This document shows positions 29,901 to 42,511 of a DNA stretch of 64,000 nucleotides, piece by piece (position 1 is the first letter of the stretch; every line of letters begins with the position of its first letter). The DNA is from Alphaproteobacteria bacterium (GTDB lineage: Bacteria > Pseudomonadota > Alphaproteobacteria > Rhodospirillales > Rhodospirillaceae): NCBI GenBank assembly GCA_030604885.1, contig JAUVUZ010000004.1:108608-172607 (forward strand). Direction: 5' to 3'. A program made the translations under genes and the position numbers. The notes beneath the pieces were generated by a model that was not told the DNA's origin, ran no database searches, and saw only the letters and a program-made list of their open reading frames with translations.

Positions 29901-30630
29901 CGTATCGCCTTTCGCGCCGTCCGAAGGCGTCGAGCGCCGCCGCGAAGGCGTCCCGGTCGAAATCCGGCCACAGGGTGTCGACGAACACGAATTCGGTGTA
30001 GGCGGACTGCCACAGCAGGAAATTGCTGATGCGCTGCTCGCCGCTGGTGCGGACCAGCAGGTCCGGGTCCGGGATGCCGTCGGTGAACAGCCGCGCCGAC
30101 ACCGCCGCCTCGTCGATGGCCTCCGGGTCGAGGGTGCCCGCGGCGGCCTCGCGCGCCAGGGCGCGGGCGGCGCGCACCAGTTCGTCGCGCCCGCCGTAGC
30201 TGATCGCGATCACCAGGGTGAGCGCGGCGTTGGCGGCGGTCATCGCCTCCACCTCGGCCAACTGCTCCTGGATGTCGGGGGCGAGGCGCGCGCGGTCGCC
30301 GATCACCTTGAGGCGCACGCCCTGGCGGTGCAGGTCGTGCGCGTCCTTGCGCAGGTAGAGGCGCAGCAGGCCCATCAGGTCCTTGACCTCGTCCTCCGGC
30401 CGCTTCCAGTTCTCGGAGGAGAAGCCGAACAGCGTCAGATATTCGACGCCCGCCTTGCCCGCGGCCTTGACCACCGCGCGCACCGCCTCCATGCCCTTGC
30501 GGTGGCCCGCGGCGCGGGGCAGATGGCGCGCCTTCGCCCACCGGCCGTTGCCGTCCATGATGATCGCGACATGGCGCGGCGTCGCGCGCGGGGCGGCGAC
30601 GGCGGCGTTCGAGGTTGCGGAATCGGCCAA
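29887..30630 (-). CDS. uppS: Isoprenyl (undecaprenyl) diphosphate synthase
   Basis: Makes the C55 lipid carrier for peptidoglycan and O-antigen synthesis. The cis-prenyltransferase signatures are clear: IIMDGNGRWAK with catalytic Asp26, TLFGFSSENWKR, and the C-terminal DLLVRTSGEQRISNFLLWQ. I choose a TTG start at 30630 (MADSATSNAA), 7 bases after an AGG, just past the frr stop; the frame further upstream only shadows frr. This gives 247 residues, normal for the family. Neighbours frr and cdsA are the conserved ones. Confidence 0.94.
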   Translation of the reverse strand: MADSATSNAAVAAPRATPRHVAIIMDGNGRWAKARHLPRAAGHRKGMEAVRAVVKAAGKAGVEYLTLFGFSSENWKRPEDEVKDLMGLLRLYLRKDAHDLHRQGVRLKVIGDRARLAPDIQEQLAEVEAMTAANAALTLVIAISYGGRDELVRAARALAREAAAGTLDPEAIDEAAVSARLFTDGIPDPDLLVRTSGEQRISNFLLWQSAYTEFVFVDTLWPDFDRDAFAAALDAFGRRERRYGAVV

Positions 30631-30632
30631 CG

Positions 30633-31208
30633 TCAAACCTGCATGATTTCCTGTTCTTTGGCGGCGACGATCTCGTCCACCAGCTTGATCGTCCGGTCGG
30701 TGACCTTCTGGATCGCCTCGCCGTGGGCGTGCAGGTCGTCCTTCGACACCGAGCCGTCCTTCTCCGCCTTCTTGAGCGCCTCCATGCCGTCGCGGCGCGC
30801 GTTGCGCACCGACACGCGGCTCTGCTCGGCATACTTGCCCGCGATCTTGGTGAGATCGCGGCGGCGCTCCTCGGTGAGCGGCGGAACCGGCACGCGCACG
30901 GTCTGGCCGTCCACCACCGGGTTGAGGCCGAGACCGGCGTCGCGGATCGCCTTTTCCACCGCCTTCACCGACCCCTTGTCCCACACCTGCACCGACAGCA
31001 TGCGCGGCTCGGGCACGCCGACGCTGCCGACCTGCTTGAGCGGCGTCACCGCGCCGTAGACTTCCACCTGCACCGATTCCAGCAGCCCCGCGTGGGCGCG
31101 ACCGGTGCGCAGCCCCGCGAGTTCCTTTTTCAGGGCGTCGATCGAGGCTTCCATGCGCTCCTCGACGTCGAGCAGGAGTTCATCGAAATCAAAGGTATGC
31201 GCGGACAT
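30633..31208 (-). CDS. frr: Ribosome recycling factor
   Basis: With EF-G, splits the ribosome from mRNA after termination. The 191-residue protein has the tRNA-like two-domain pattern: an N-terminal helix, [21 protein letters not shown], the middle beta-domain with [14 protein letters not shown], and [13 protein letters not shown]. It lies 3 bases after pyrH and 2 bases before uppS, the standard order in Gram-negative bacteria. Confidence 0.97.
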   Translation of the reverse strand: MSAHTFDFDELLLDVEERMEASIDALKKELAGLRTGRAHAGLLESVQVEVYGAVTPLKQVGSVGVPEPRMLSVQVWDKGSVKAVEKAIRDAGLGLNPVVDGQTVRVPVPPLTEERRRDLTKIAGKYAEQSRVSVRNARRDGMEALKKAEKDGSVSKDDLHAHGEAIQKVTDRTIKLVDEIVAAKEQEIMQV

Positions 31209-31211
31209 CTC

Positions 31212-31940
31212 TCAATCCTCTCTGGCGATGATCGTGTAGAGCTGCTGTTCGCCCGAGAGCACGCGGCGCAGAGAGCGTTCCTCATGCAGGGAGAACACCA
31301 GGATCGGAATGTTGTTCTCGCGCGCCAACGCGATCGCCGAAGCGTCCATCACGTTGAGGCCGCGCACCAGAACCTCGGTGAAGGTGAGGCGGTCGTAGCG
31401 CACCGCGTCCGGGTGGCGCTTGGGGTCCGCCGAATAGACGCCGTCCACCTGCGTCGCCTTCATCAGCGCGTCGCAGTTCATCTCGGCGGCGCGCAGGGCG
31501 GCGGCGGTGTCGGTGGTGAAGAACGGGTTGCCGGTTCCGGCGGCGAAGATCACCACCCGCCCCTTTTCCATGTGGCGCACCGCGCGGCGGCGGATGTAGG
31601 GCTCGCACACCGTGGCCATCGGGATCGCCGACATCACCCGCGTCGGCACGCCCTTGCGCTCCAGCGCGTCCTGCACGGCGAGCGCGTTGATGACGGTGGC
31701 GAGCATGCCCATGTGGTCGGCGGTGGCGCGGTCCATGCCCCGGGTCGCGCCGGTGACGCCGCGGAAGATGTTGCCGCCGCCGATCACCACGCAGATTTCC
31801 ACGCCCATGTCGTGGACGTCCTTGACCTCGGTGGCGAGGCGTTCGACGACGCGCTCGTCGAGGCCGTAATCCTGCTCGCCCATCAAACCTTCGCCGGACA
31901 ACTTCAGCAGGATACGGCGAAAACTCGGCTGCGCGGTCAT
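31212..31940 (-). CDS. pyrH: UMP kinase
   Basis: Phosphorylates UMP to UDP, feeding pyrimidine and UDP-sugar synthesis. The 242-residue amino acid kinase-fold protein has [14 protein letters not shown] at the start, [11 protein letters not shown], and [16 protein letters not shown]. The ATG at 31940 follows a GAGGGGGTAAC ribosome site and matches the family N terminus; the open frame upstream is not supported. It is the first gene of the long minus-strand operon that runs to gloA, with a promoter candidate at 31994-32021. Confidence 0.97.
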   Translation of the reverse strand: MTAQPSFRRILLKLSGEGLMGEQDYGLDERVVERLATEVKDVHDMGVEICVVIGGGNIFRGVTGATRGMDRATADHMGMLATVINALAVQDALERKGVPTRVMSAIPMATVCEPYIRRRAVRHMEKGRVVIFAAGTGNPFFTTDTAAALRAAEMNCDALMKATQVDGVYSADPKRHPDAVRYDRLTFTEVLVRGLNVMDASAIALARENNIPILVFSLHEERSLRRVLSGEQQLYTIIARED

Positions 31941-31993
31941 GTTACCCCCTCGGACGGAAAGACGCTGGCGCCGCACCGGACGGCACCGGCGCG

Positions 31994-32021
31994 ATGATAC
32001 ACGATAATTGGTGACTGTCTT
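31994..32021 (-). promoter_or_regulatory. Candidate pyrH operon promoter
   Basis: On the minus strand AAGACA (32016-32021), 16 bases, TATCAT (31994-31999): 4/6 and 5/6 matches to sigma-70 boxes. It sits between the tsf terminator and pyrH, in a locally AT-rich patch. Confidence 0.5.
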
Positions 32022-32068
32022 AGGGAGAATCCGCCCCGAAGGCGGCCCTCCGGCCCGGCGACGCGGGC

Positions 32069-32097
32069 AAAAAAAGGGGGATCGAGTCCGATCCCCC
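32069..32097 (-). terminator. Intrinsic terminator after tsf
   Basis: A 9-bp stem (32076-32084 with 32089-32097) with a four-base loop is followed on the minus strand by seven T residues (A run at 32069-32075). It lies 20 bases after the tsf stop and ends the rpsB-tsf unit. Confidence 0.9.
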
Positions 32098-32117
32098 CAG
32101 GATGGAAAAGCGCGCGA

Positions 32118-33047
32118 TCAGGCGCCCTTGACCGCCGCGGCAACCTCGGCGGCGAAGTCCTTCTCTTCCTTCTCGATGCCTTCGCCCAGCGCCATGCGGA
32201 CGAAGCCCACGAGCTTCACCGGAGCGCCGACGGTCTTCTCGGCGTCGGCCACGACCTTGGCGATCTTGGTCTCGCCGTCGATGACGAAGAGCTGCTCGAG
32301 GAGGACGGTCTCCTCGTAGTACTTGCGGATGCGGCCGTCGACCATCTTCTCGATGATCGCCTCGGCCTTGCCGGAGGCGCGGGCCTGCTCGGCCAGCACG
32401 TCGCGCTCGCGCGCCAGGGCGTTGGCGTCCACCGACGAGATGTCGAGGAACAGCGGCGAGGCGGCGGCCACGTGCATGGCGATCTGCTTGCCGAGGGCTT
32501 CGAGGGCGGTCACGTCGCCGGTGGACTCGAGCGCCACCAGCACGCCGATCTTGCCCATGCCCGGCGCGACCTGCGCGTGGACGTAGGCGGCGACGACGCC
32601 GTTGGCGACCTTGAGCACCGCGGCGCGGCGCAGGCGCATGTTCTCGCCGATGGTGCCGACCATCTCGGTGAGCTGCTCCTGGACGTTGCGCCCGGCCTCG
32701 CCGAAGGGCAGCGCGCCGATCGCCTCGACCGAACCGTCGGTGTCGAGCGCGAGGGTGGCAACCTTGGTCACGTAGGCCTGGAACATCTCGTTGCGGCCGA
32801 CGAAATCGGTCTCCGAGTTGACCTCGACCACCGCGGCGGCCTTGGGCGCCACGGCGACGCCGACGAGGCCCTCGGCGGCGACGCGGCCGGCCTTCTTGGC
32901 GGCGGCGGCGAGGCCCTTCTTGCGCAGCCAGTCGACGGCGGCTTCGATGTCGCCGTCGGTCTCCGCCAGCGCCTTCTTGCAATCCATCATGCCGGCGCCG
33001 GACTTTTCACGCAGTTCCTTGACGAGAGCGGCGGTAATCGCGGCCAT
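32118..33047 (-). CDS. tsf: Elongation factor Ts
   Basis: Exchanges GDP for GTP on EF-Tu. The 309-residue protein begins with a UBA-like N-terminal domain ([21 protein letters not shown]), followed by the core with [16 protein letters not shown] and the typical [11 protein letters not shown] subdomain. It follows rpsB after 93 bases and is followed by a strong intrinsic terminator, as in most bacteria. Confidence 0.97.
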   Translation of the reverse strand: MAAITAALVKELREKSGAGMMDCKKALAETDGDIEAAVDWLRKKGLAAAAKKAGRVAAEGLVGVAVAPKAAAVVEVNSETDFVGRNEMFQAYVTKVATLALDTDGSVEAIGALPFGEAGRNVQEQLTEMVGTIGENMRLRRAAVLKVANGVVAAYVHAQVAPGMGKIGVLVALESTGDVTALEALGKQIAMHVAAASPLFLDISSVDANALARERDVLAEQARASGKAEAIIEKMVDGRIRKYYEETVLLEQLFVIDGETKIAKVVADAEKTVGAPVKLVGFVRMALGEGIEKEEKDFAAEVAAAVKGA

Positions 33048-33102
33048 TTTCTCGATCCTTTCGGGTAGACGGGGTAAGGTGGGGCACGAAAAACCGAAAG
33101 CC

Positions 33103-33125
33103 GGGCGGCCCGCGCGGGGCCGCCC
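33103..33125 (-). terminator. Hairpin between rpsB and tsf (possible attenuator)
   Basis: A 9-bp GC stem (33103-33111 with 33117-33125) with a five-base loop lies 16 bases after the rpsB stop. On the minus strand GGCTTTCGGTTTTTCG follows, so the T run is displaced. It could reduce read-through from rpsB to tsf rather than stop it. Confidence 0.5.
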
Positions 33126-33140
33126 CGGCCGGAGCGCGAC

Positions 33141-33923
33141 TTAGTGCGCGGCTTCCTCGGCGTCGGCCTCCGGAGCGGCCTCCTCGACGAACACGTCCTC
33201 GGCGGCGCCGATGTCGACGCCCGCGTCGGTCAGCTCGGCCTGGATGCCGTCGAGCACCGCGCCCGAGATCAGCTCGCAATAGGTGTTGATGGCGCGGATC
33301 GCGTCGTCGTTACCCGGCACCGGGAAGTCGATGGCGTCCGGATCCGAGTTGCTGTCGCAGATCGCGACCACCGGAATGCCGAGCTTCTTCGCTTCCTGAA
33401 CCGCCAGGCTCTCCTTCATGGTGTCGATGACGAACAGGATGTCCGGCAGGCCGCCCATGTCCTTGATGCCGCCCAGCGCGCGCTCGAGCTTGTCGCGCTC
33501 GCGGTTGAGGTTGAGCTGCTCGCGCTTGGTGAGGCCCTGGACCTCGCCGTTGGCGATGCGCTGGTCGATCTCGCGCAGGCGGCGGATCGAGAGCGACACG
33601 GTCTTCCAGTTGGTCAGCATGCCGCCGAGCCAGCGGTGGTTGACGTAGTACTGGCCGCAGCGCCGCGCCGCCTCGGCGATCGGCTCCTGGGCCTGGCGCT
33701 TGGTGCCGACGAACAGCACGCGACCGCCGCCCGCAACCACCTGCTGCACCGCCTGCATGGCGCGATAGAGCATCGGCACGGTCTGCTGCAGGTCGATGAT
33801 GTGGATGTTGTCGCGCGAGCCGAAGAGGAACGGAGCCATCTTCGGATTCCAGCGGCGGGTGTTGTGGCCGAAGTGAACGCCAGCCTGAATCAGCTGGGTC
33901 ATCGAGAAGGTCGGAAGCGCCAT
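33141..33923 (-). CDS. rpsB: 30S ribosomal protein S2
   Basis: Structural protein of the small ribosomal subunit. The 260-residue protein opens [20 protein letters not shown] and contains [14 protein letters not shown] and [20 protein letters not shown], all S2 landmarks. An acidic tail ([13 protein letters not shown]) extends it, as often in alphaproteobacteria. The ATG at 33923 is the family start; the open frame upstream is leader. A promoter candidate lies about 110 bases upstream. Confidence 0.97.
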   Translation of the reverse strand: MALPTFSMTQLIQAGVHFGHNTRRWNPKMAPFLFGSRDNIHIIDLQQTVPMLYRAMQAVQQVVAGGGRVLFVGTKRQAQEPIAEAARRCGQYYVNHRWLGGMLTNWKTVSLSIRRLREIDQRIANGEVQGLTKREQLNLNRERDKLERALGGIKDMGGLPDILFVIDTMKESLAVQEAKKLGIPVVAICDSNSDPDAIDFPVPGNDDAIRAINTYCELISGAVLDGIQAELTDAGVDIGAAEDVFVEEAAPEADAEEAAH

Positions 33924-34031
33924 GATATCCTCGCTTTTCCGGTTGAGACGTCCGCAGGCCGCAGGAGGAGACCCTCCACCGGAGCGACCGCGCGTGAGCG
34001 CGGCCGCAAGGCCCGCGTGTGTGATGCGGCT

Positions 34032-34060
34032 CAGATAGCCGCTCGGGCGCCGCAATGCAA
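34032..34060 (-). promoter_or_regulatory. Candidate rpsB-tsf promoter
   Basis: On the minus strand TTGCAT (34055-34060), 17 bases, TATCTG (34032-34037). The match is modest, but the spacing is good and the site lies in the only gap between dnaE and rpsB. It would leave a leader of about 100 bases, where S2 feedback control could act; no such structure is proven here. Confidence 0.4.
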
Positions 34061-34067
34061 GCGGTTT

Positions 34068-37541
<3,474 letters not shown>

Positions 37542-37566
37542 CGGCCCTCCCCTCCGTTGAAAAGCG

Positions 37567-38244
37567 TTAAAGCTCGAGGATCGCGCCGCCGCGAACCGTG
37601 ACGCGGCGGTCCATGCGGGCGGCCAGCTCCGGATTGTGGGTGGCGATCAGCGCCGCCAGCCCTTCGTCGCGCACCAGCGCCAGCAGCGCGGCGAACACTC
37701 CGTCGGAGGTTTCCGGGTCGAGGTTGCCGGTCGGCTCGTCGGCCAGCAACAGGCGCGGCCGGTTGGCGAGCGCGCGGCAGATCGCGACGCGCTGCTGCTC
37801 GCCGCCCGAAAGCTGGCCGGGCCGGTGGTCGAGGCGCTCGCCGAGGCCGAGGCGGCCGAGCAGTTGCGCGGCCCGTTCGTGGGCGGCGGCGCGCGGAACC
37901 CCGGCGATCATCTGCGGCACGATCACGTTTTCCACCGCCGAGAACTCGGGCAGCAGGTGGTGCTGCTGGTAGACGAAGCCCAGCGCCTCGCGCCGCAGCC
38001 GGGTGCGCTCGGCGTCGCCGAGGCGGCCGCAGGCGCGCCCCTCGATGGAGACCTCGCCCTCGTCGGGCCGCTCCAGCAGACCGGCGAGCTGCAACAGCGT
38101 CGACTTGCCCGAACCGGACGGCCCCACCAGCGCGACGATCTCGCCCGCGCGCACCGCGAGGTTCGCCCCCGCCAGCACGTTGAGGGTGGCGCCGCCCTGC
38201 ACGAAGCGGCGCACCACGCCGTCGAGAACCAAAACCTCATTCAT
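37567..38244 (-). CDS. lolD: Lipoprotein-releasing ABC transporter ATPase LolD
   Basis: ATPase of the LolCDE complex that extracts lipoproteins from the inner membrane for delivery to LolA. The 225-residue protein has Walker [13 protein letters not shown], the signature [15 protein letters not shown], and Walker [13 protein letters not shown]. Its ATG overlaps the end of the permease gene by eight bases. The order proS-lolC/E-lolD-dnaE is common in alphaproteobacteria. Confidence 0.95.
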   Translation of the reverse strand: MNEVLVLDGVVRRFVQGGATLNVLAGANLAVRAGEIVALVGPSGSGKSTLLQLAGLLERPDEGEVSIEGRACGRLGDAERTRLRREALGFVYQQHHLLPEFSAVENVIVPQMIAGVPRAAAHERAAQLLGRLGLGERLDHRPGQLSGGEQQRVAICRALANRPRLLLADEPTGNLDPETSDGVFAALLALVRDEGLAALIATHNPELAARMDRRVTVRGGAILEL

Positions 38245-39484
38245 AGCGCAGCGCCTCCACCGGATCGAGGCGCGCCGCGCGCCAGGCGGGATAGATCGTC
38301 GCGGCGAGGGAGAGGCCGAGGGCCATCAGCACCACCGTCACCACCTCCGCCGGGTCCACCTCGGCGGGCAGGCGGGAGAGGAAGTAGATTTCCGCGTTGA
38401 ACAGGTTGGCGCCCGAAAGCCCCTCGATGAACTGGCGGATGCTCTCGATGTTGGCGCAGAAGGTCAGCCCCAGAGCCACCCCGGCGACGGTGCCGACCAC
38501 GCCGATGGAGGCTCCCGCCATCAGGAAGATGCGCAGCACCGCGCCCCGCGTCGCGCCCATGGTGCGCATGATCGCGATGTCGCGGCCCTTGTCCTTCACC
38601 AGCATGATCAGGCCCGAGATGATGTTGAACGCCGCCACCAGGATGATCAGGGTGAGGATCAGGAACATCACGTTCCGCTCCACCTGCACCGCGTTGAAGA
38701 ACGACGAATTGGCCTGCCGCCAATCGTAGATGTCCACCCCCGGGCCGATCATCGGGCGGATCTGCCGCGCCGCGCGGCCGGTGATCTCGGCGTCGGTGAG
38801 GCCGATGTCGATCTGCGAGACGCGGTCGCCCATCTGGAAATACGCCTGCGCCGCCCGCATCGGAATGAACACGTAGGTGGCGTCGTATTCCGACATGCCG
38901 ACCTTGAAGATCGCCGCGATCTGGTAGCCGCGTACCCGCGGCACCGAGCCGAACACCGTCGCCTGGCCCTTGGGCGAGATCAGGGTGAGGGTGTCGCCGA
39001 CGCCGAGGCCGAGCTTCTGCGCCATCCGCTCGCCGATCACCACCGCGTCCGGACCCTCGAAATCGGCGAGGGACCCGGCGCGGATGTTGTCGGCGAAAAT
39101 CGCGCGGGAGCGCAGCGCGTCCGGTTCGATGCCGCGCACCAGGGCGCCGAGGTTGACGTTGTTGGCGGTCGCCATCACCTGCGCCTCGACCACCGGGATC
39201 GCGTAGGTGACGCCCGGCACGCCGCGGATTTCCTTCGCCAGCGCGTCGGACTGGGCGATCCCCTGCCCGCCCACGGCGTAGACCGCGAGGTGGCCGTTGA
39301 CGCCGAGGATCCGTCCGAGCAGTTCGCTGCGGAAGCCGTTCATCACCGACATCACGATGATCAGCGTCGCGACGCCGAGCATGATCCCGGCGAGCGAGAA
39401 CCCCGCGATCACCGAGACGAACCCCTCCTTGCGGCGGGCGCGCAGGTAGCGGAACGCCACCATGCGCTCGAACGGACCGAACAC
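38237..39484 (-). CDS. lolC: Lipoprotein-releasing ABC transporter permease LolC/E
   Basis: Inner-membrane permease of the lipoprotein release system. The 415-residue protein has the four-helix MacB/FtsX layout: one helix near residues 25-50 ([20 protein letters not shown]), a large periplasmic domain, and three helices in the C-terminal third. [16 protein letters not shown] is a LolC/LolE family block. Only one permease gene is present, as usual in alphaproteobacteria where a single LolF-like protein may replace LolC and LolE; the symbol could equally be lolE or lolF. Confidence 0.93.
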   Translation of the reverse strand: MFGPFERMVAFRYLRARRKEGFVSVIAGFSLAGIMLGVATLIIVMSVMNGFRSELLGRILGVNGHLAVYAVGGQGIAQSDALAKEIRGVPGVTYAIPVVEAQVMATANNVNLGALVRGIEPDALRSRAIFADNIRAGSLADFEGPDAVVIGERMAQKLGLGVGDTLTLISPKGQATVFGSVPRVRGYQIAAIFKVGMSEYDATYVFIPMRAAQAYFQMGDRVSQIDIGLTDAEITGRAARQIRPMIGPGVDIYDWRQANSSFFNAVQVERNVMFLILTLIILVAAFNIISGLIMLVKDKGRDIAIMRTMGATRGAVLRIFLMAGASIGVVGTVAGVALGLTFCANIESIRQFIEGLSGANLFNAEIYFLSRLPAEVDPAEVVTVVLMALGLSLAATIYPAWRAARLDPVEALRYE

Positions 39485-39506
39485 GGGCGGTCTCCTGGGT
39501 TGGAGG

Positions 39507-40832
39507 TTAAGCGGTCAGCCGGGCGATCGCGGCCTCGGGCGAGAGGGTTTCGCGATCGCCGCCGGCGCGCGCCTTGATTTCGACGACGCCGTCCTTCAGG
39601 CCCTTCGGCCCCACCACCAGTTGGTACGGCAGGCCGAGAAGATCCATGGTCGCGAACTTCGACCCGGCGCGCTCGTCGCGGTCGTCGTAGAGCACCTCGA
39701 CGCCCGCCGCGGTCAGCTCGGCGTAGAGCTTCTCGCACATGCCGTCGGTCTCGGCGTCGCCGGACTTGAGGTTGACGAGGCCGACCTTGAACGGCGCCAC
39801 GCTCTCCGGCCAGACGATGCCGTTGTCGTCGTGGCAGGCCTCGATGATCGCGCCGACGAGACGCGACACGCCGATGCCGTAGGACCCCATTTCGAGGGTC
39901 ACCGGCTGGCCGTCCGGCCCCGCCACGGTGGCGCCCATCGGCTTCGAGTACTTGGTGCCGAAGTAGAAGATGTGCCCGACCTCGATGCCGCGCGCGGTGA
40001 CGAGGTCGTCGCCGAGGGCGGCGGCCTTGGCGGCGTCGTGCATCTCCTCGGTGGCGGCGTAGTCGTGGGTCCAGTCGTCGAACACCGGCTTGAGGTCGGC
40101 GGCGTAATCGAGGCCGAGCGCCAGCGGGTCCTTTTCCAGGAACGACTTGTGGCAGAACACCTGGCTCTCGCCGGTCTCGGCGAGGATGATGAACTCGTGG
40201 GAGAGGTCGCCGCCGATCGGGCCGGTGTCGGCGCGCATCGGGATCGCCTTCAGGCCCAGGCGGGCGAAGGTGCGCAGGTACGCCACGAACATCTTGTAGT
40301 AGGCGCGGCGCGCGCCGTCGGCGGTGGTGTCGAAGGAATACGAGTCCTTCATCAGGAACTCGCGGCCGCGCATCACGCCGAAGCGCGGGCGGATCTCGTC
40401 GCGGAACTTCCACTGGATGTGATAGAGGATCTTCGGCACGTCGCGATAGCTGCGCGCCAGGCCGCGAAAGATCTCGGTGATCTGCTCCTCGTTGGTCGGG
40501 CCGTAGAGCATCTCGCGGTCGTGGCGGTCGCGGATGCGCAGCATCTCGGGGCCGTAGGCGTCGTAGCGGCCGCTTTCCTGCCACAACTCGGCCGACTGGA
40601 TGGTCGGCATCAGCAGTTCCTGCGCCCCGGCGCGGTCCTGCTCCTCGCGCACGATCCCCTCGATCTTGCGCAGCACCCGGAGGCCCAGCGGCAGCCAGGA
40701 ATAGATGCCCGCGCTCGACTGGCGGATCATCCCGGCGCGCAGCATCAGGCGGTGGGAGACGATCTGCGCCTCGTTCGGGGTTTCCTTGAGGACCGGCAGA
40801 AAATACGTGGACAGGCGCATGACGGGAACCAT
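39507..40832 (-). CDS. proS: Prolyl-tRNA synthetase (short, alphaproteobacterial type)
   Basis: Charges tRNA-Pro. The class II core is present: motif 2-like [30 protein letters not shown] spans about residues 135-165 (first half [13 protein letters not shown]), and motif 3 [17 protein letters not shown]. At 441 residues it lacks the editing insertion domain found in the roughly 570-residue E. coli enzyme, as is normal for alphaproteobacteria; a free-standing editing protein may act instead. It lies 22 bases upstream of the lol genes. Confidence 0.96.
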   Translation of the reverse strand: MVPVMRLSTYFLPVLKETPNEAQIVSHRLMLRAGMIRQSSAGIYSWLPLGLRVLRKIEGIVREEQDRAGAQELLMPTIQSAELWQESGRYDAYGPEMLRIRDRHDREMLYGPTNEEQITEIFRGLARSYRDVPKILYHIQWKFRDEIRPRFGVMRGREFLMKDSYSFDTTADGARRAYYKMFVAYLRTFARLGLKAIPMRADTGPIGGDLSHEFIILAETGESQVFCHKSFLEKDPLALGLDYAADLKPVFDDWTHDYAATEEMHDAAKAAALGDDLVTARGIEVGHIFYFGTKYSKPMGATVAGPDGQPVTLEMGSYGIGVSRLVGAIIEACHDDNGIVWPESVAPFKVGLVNLKSGDAETDGMCEKLYAELTAAGVEVLYDDRDERAGSKFATMDLLGLPYQLVVGPKGLKDGVVEIKARAGGDRETLSPEAAIARLTA

Positions 40833-40902
40833 CGGGTCAATTGAAGGAGTTGCCCCATCGAATTAACGGACCCGGGGCGCGTTGGCAACGGACTTCGGCG
40901 GC

Positions 40903-41295
40903 CTACTTGCGGGCGGCGCGGCAGGCGGCGATCAGCTCGGTCGAGTCGTCCGGAGAGACCGGCTGGCCGTTGATGAACACCCGGTTGCCCTCCACCCGCA
41001 CCTGCGCGGCGGTCACGTTCGCCTCGTACGGCCCGCGCGGCGCGAAGCCCGCGCGGCGGGCGACGTCGAGGGTCACCGGAAACTCGATCACCTTGGGCGG
41101 CTCGATGCGGATGCTGCCCGCCACGTCGGCGGGCGCCACCGGCCGCCCCCGCGCGTCCACCCCCGGCTGGTAATCCGCGCCGCCGGTCTGCGCACGCATG
41201 GCGCGCGCGCACGGGTCGTTCCCCGGCCCCTGCGCCTGCGCCGCACCCGCCGCCAGCGTCGCCGCCAGCGCCAAAATCGCCCCAATCCGCTTCAT
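40903..41295 (-). CDS. Small secreted protein of unknown function
   Basis: I do not recognise a family. The 130-residue product starts with a clear Sec signal peptide (MKRIGAILALAATLAAGAAQA, cleavage after about residue 21), leaving a periplasmic protein of about 109 residues. The mature part has two cysteines (near residues 29 and 125) that could form a disulfide, and a beta-rich middle (IEPPKVIEFPVTLDVARRAG). The start has an upstream GGGGAGGTT ribosome site. It lies between tag and proS, a position where alphaproteobacteria often have other genes. It is probably real, judging by the signal peptide and ribosome site. Confidence 0.75.
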   Translation of the reverse strand: MKRIGAILALAATLAAGAAQAQGPGNDPCARAMRAQTGGADYQPGVDARGRPVAPADVAGSIRIEPPKVIEFPVTLDVARRAGFAPRGPYEANVTAAQVRVEGNRVFINGQPVSPDDSTELIAACRAARK

Positions 41296-41365
41296 CCGAA
41301 CCTCCCCGGAGCCGTGTCCGATGAATCCAATTTATGCCGACACTGAAATTCTTTCATCGCGACGC

Positions 41366-41394
41366 TTGAAACCCACATAAAAATAAGGCACACT
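41366..41394 (+). promoter_or_regulatory. Possible promoter of a plus-strand small RNA
   Basis: TTGAAA (41366-41371), 17 bases of AT-rich spacer, CACACT (41389-41394). The -35 is good (5/6) and the -10 poor (3/6). It is reported because an intrinsic terminator on the same strand lies about 100 bases further with no gene between. Confidence 0.35.
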
Positions 41395-41399
41395 CCTTC

Positions 41400-41509
41400 T
41401 CAGCCCAAGTTTGAGGAGGACGGCCGCCGCACATCGTGGGTCCGGCGTTTCTCTTGATTACGCCAAGCTAAACTAACAGGCAGGGACTAAGCGCCCTGCC
41501 TCTTTTTTT
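41400..41509 (+). ncRNA. Candidate small RNA of about 110 nt
   Basis: A plus-strand segment with no coding gene ends in a textbook intrinsic terminator (41478-41509). Upstream there is a possible promoter, and inside a foldable element with arms GGAC (41418-41421) and GTCC (41440-41443) enclosing a smaller CAC/GTG stem. The region is far less GC-rich than its surroundings, and the GAGGAGGA stretch at 41413-41420 resembles exposed purine motifs in regulatory RNAs. The terminator overlaps the last bases of tag, so the RNA would run into tag convergently. The exact ends are guesses; a relation to known alphaproteobacterial sRNA families could not be tested. Confidence 0.5.
41478..41509 (+). terminator. 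Plus-strand intrinsic terminator at the tag 3' end
   Basis: An 8-bp stem (41478-41485 with 41494-41501), an 8-base loop, then CTTTTTTT. The T run is on the plus strand, so it serves a plus-strand transcript, although no plus-strand protein gene lies within many kilobases upstream. On the minus strand no T run follows, so it is not the tag terminator. Confidence 0.85.
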
Positions 41510-42038
41510 GCATCCATGCCGGGTTTTCGGCCGCGATCCGGGCGAACACCGGGCAATCGGGGCGATGCGCGCCCTCGAGATAGCCGATGCTCATCAGGAA
41601 CTCGTTGACGATCTCGCCGCCGACGAAGCGGAAGCGGGTCTTGAACAGCTTGATCCAGGCCTTGAGATCGCGCGGATGATGCTGGGCGATCCACGCGGCG
41701 AAGGAGCCGAATTCATCCTGGATGCGGAGGATCGCCCGGGCGTTGTGGATGGTGGCTTCGATCTTGAGGCGGTTGCGGACGATCCCCGCGTCGGCCATCA
41801 GGCGGGCGAAATCCGTCTCGCCGAAGGCGGCGACGGCGGCGATCTCGAACCCGGCGAAGGCGCGCACGAACGCCTCGCGCTTTTTCAGCACGGTGAGCCA
41901 CGAGAGGCCCGCCTGCATCACCTCGAGCGTCAGGCGCTCGAACAAAACCCGGTCATCCGCCACCGGGAAGCCGTATTCATTTTCATGATACGGCCCGTGG
42001 TGCGGATGACCGGGCGCAACGTTGCAGTACCCGCTCAT
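41487..42038 (-). CDS. tag: DNA-3-methyladenine glycosylase I
   Basis: Removes 3-methyladenine from DNA. The 183-residue protein matches Tag: the zinc ligands Cys5 and His18 (YCN..., GPYHENEYG) at the start and a His/Cys pair in GAHRPDCPVF at the end, with the core LEVMQAGLSWLTVLKKREAF and AGIVRNRLKIEATIHNARA between. The N-terminal block has NEYG where most have NEWG, a mild change. It stands alone between mce and the small secreted gene; its end overlaps an opposite-strand terminator. It duplicates part of the role of AlkA at 11395-12291. Confidence 0.94.
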   Translation of the reverse strand: MSGYCNVAPGHPHHGPYHENEYGFPVADDRVLFERLTLEVMQAGLSWLTVLKKREAFVRAFAGFEIAAVAAFGETDFARLMADAGIVRNRLKIEATIHNARAILRIQDEFGSFAAWIAQHHPRDLKAWIKLFKTRFRFVGGEIVNEFLMSIGYLEGAHRPDCPVFARIAAENPAWMQKKRQGA

Positions 42039-42072
42039 CGGGGCGTTCCCCCAATGGCCGGGCGAGCCGGGC

Positions 42073-42486
42073 TTAGTGGGCGCCGGTCTCTTCCAGCTCG
42101 ACCAGAGTGCCGTTGAAGTCCGACGGATGCAGGAACAGCACCGGGTTGCCGTGGGCGCCGATCTTCGGGTTGCCGTCGCCGAGGACGCGCTTGCCGGCGG
42201 CCTTCAGCTTCTCGGAGGCCTTCGCGAGCGACTCGGTCTCGAAGCAGATGTGGTGGATGCCGCCCTTCGGGTTCTTCTCGAGGAAGGACGCGATCGGGGA
42301 CTTGTCCCCCAGCGGGTGCAGCAGTTCGACCTTGGTGTTCGGCAGCTCGACGAACACGACGGTCACGCCGTGCTCGGTGACGTCCATCGGCTCGGAAACC
42401 TTGGCGCCGAGCGCGTCGCGATACAGGGCGGTGCCTTCGGCCAGGTTCGGAACAACGATGGCCACGTGATTGAAACGTCCGATCAT
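42073..42486 (-). CDS. mce: Methylmalonyl-CoA epimerase
   Basis: Interconverts (2R)- and (2S)-methylmalonyl-CoA in propionyl-CoA metabolism. The 137-residue VOC-fold protein begins MIGRFNHVAIVVPNL, with metal-ligand positions in NHVAIVV, KVELLHPLGD and GIHHICFETES, and ends with LVELEETGAH. The ATG at 42486 gives the family start; the frame upstream is unsupported. It lies 25 bases after rnj, an association seen in many alphaproteobacteria. The mutase is not in this window. Confidence 0.94.
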   Translation of the reverse strand: MIGRFNHVAIVVPNLAEGTALYRDALGAKVSEPMDVTEHGVTVVFVELPNTKVELLHPLGDKSPIASFLEKNPKGGIHHICFETESLAKASEKLKAAGKRVLGDGNPKIGAHGNPVLFLHPSDFNGTLVELEETGAH

Positions 42487-42511
42487 CTCAACTCTCCTGA
42501 GAATTCCAGTG

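Noticed and set aside
41455..41469. A 15-base match (TGATTACGCCAAGCT) to the lacZ-alpha start region of pUC-type vectors
   Set aside because: The match stops after 15 bases, flanks are unrelated to any vector, and the sequence continues smoothly into tag. Most likely chance; a read-level check would settle it.
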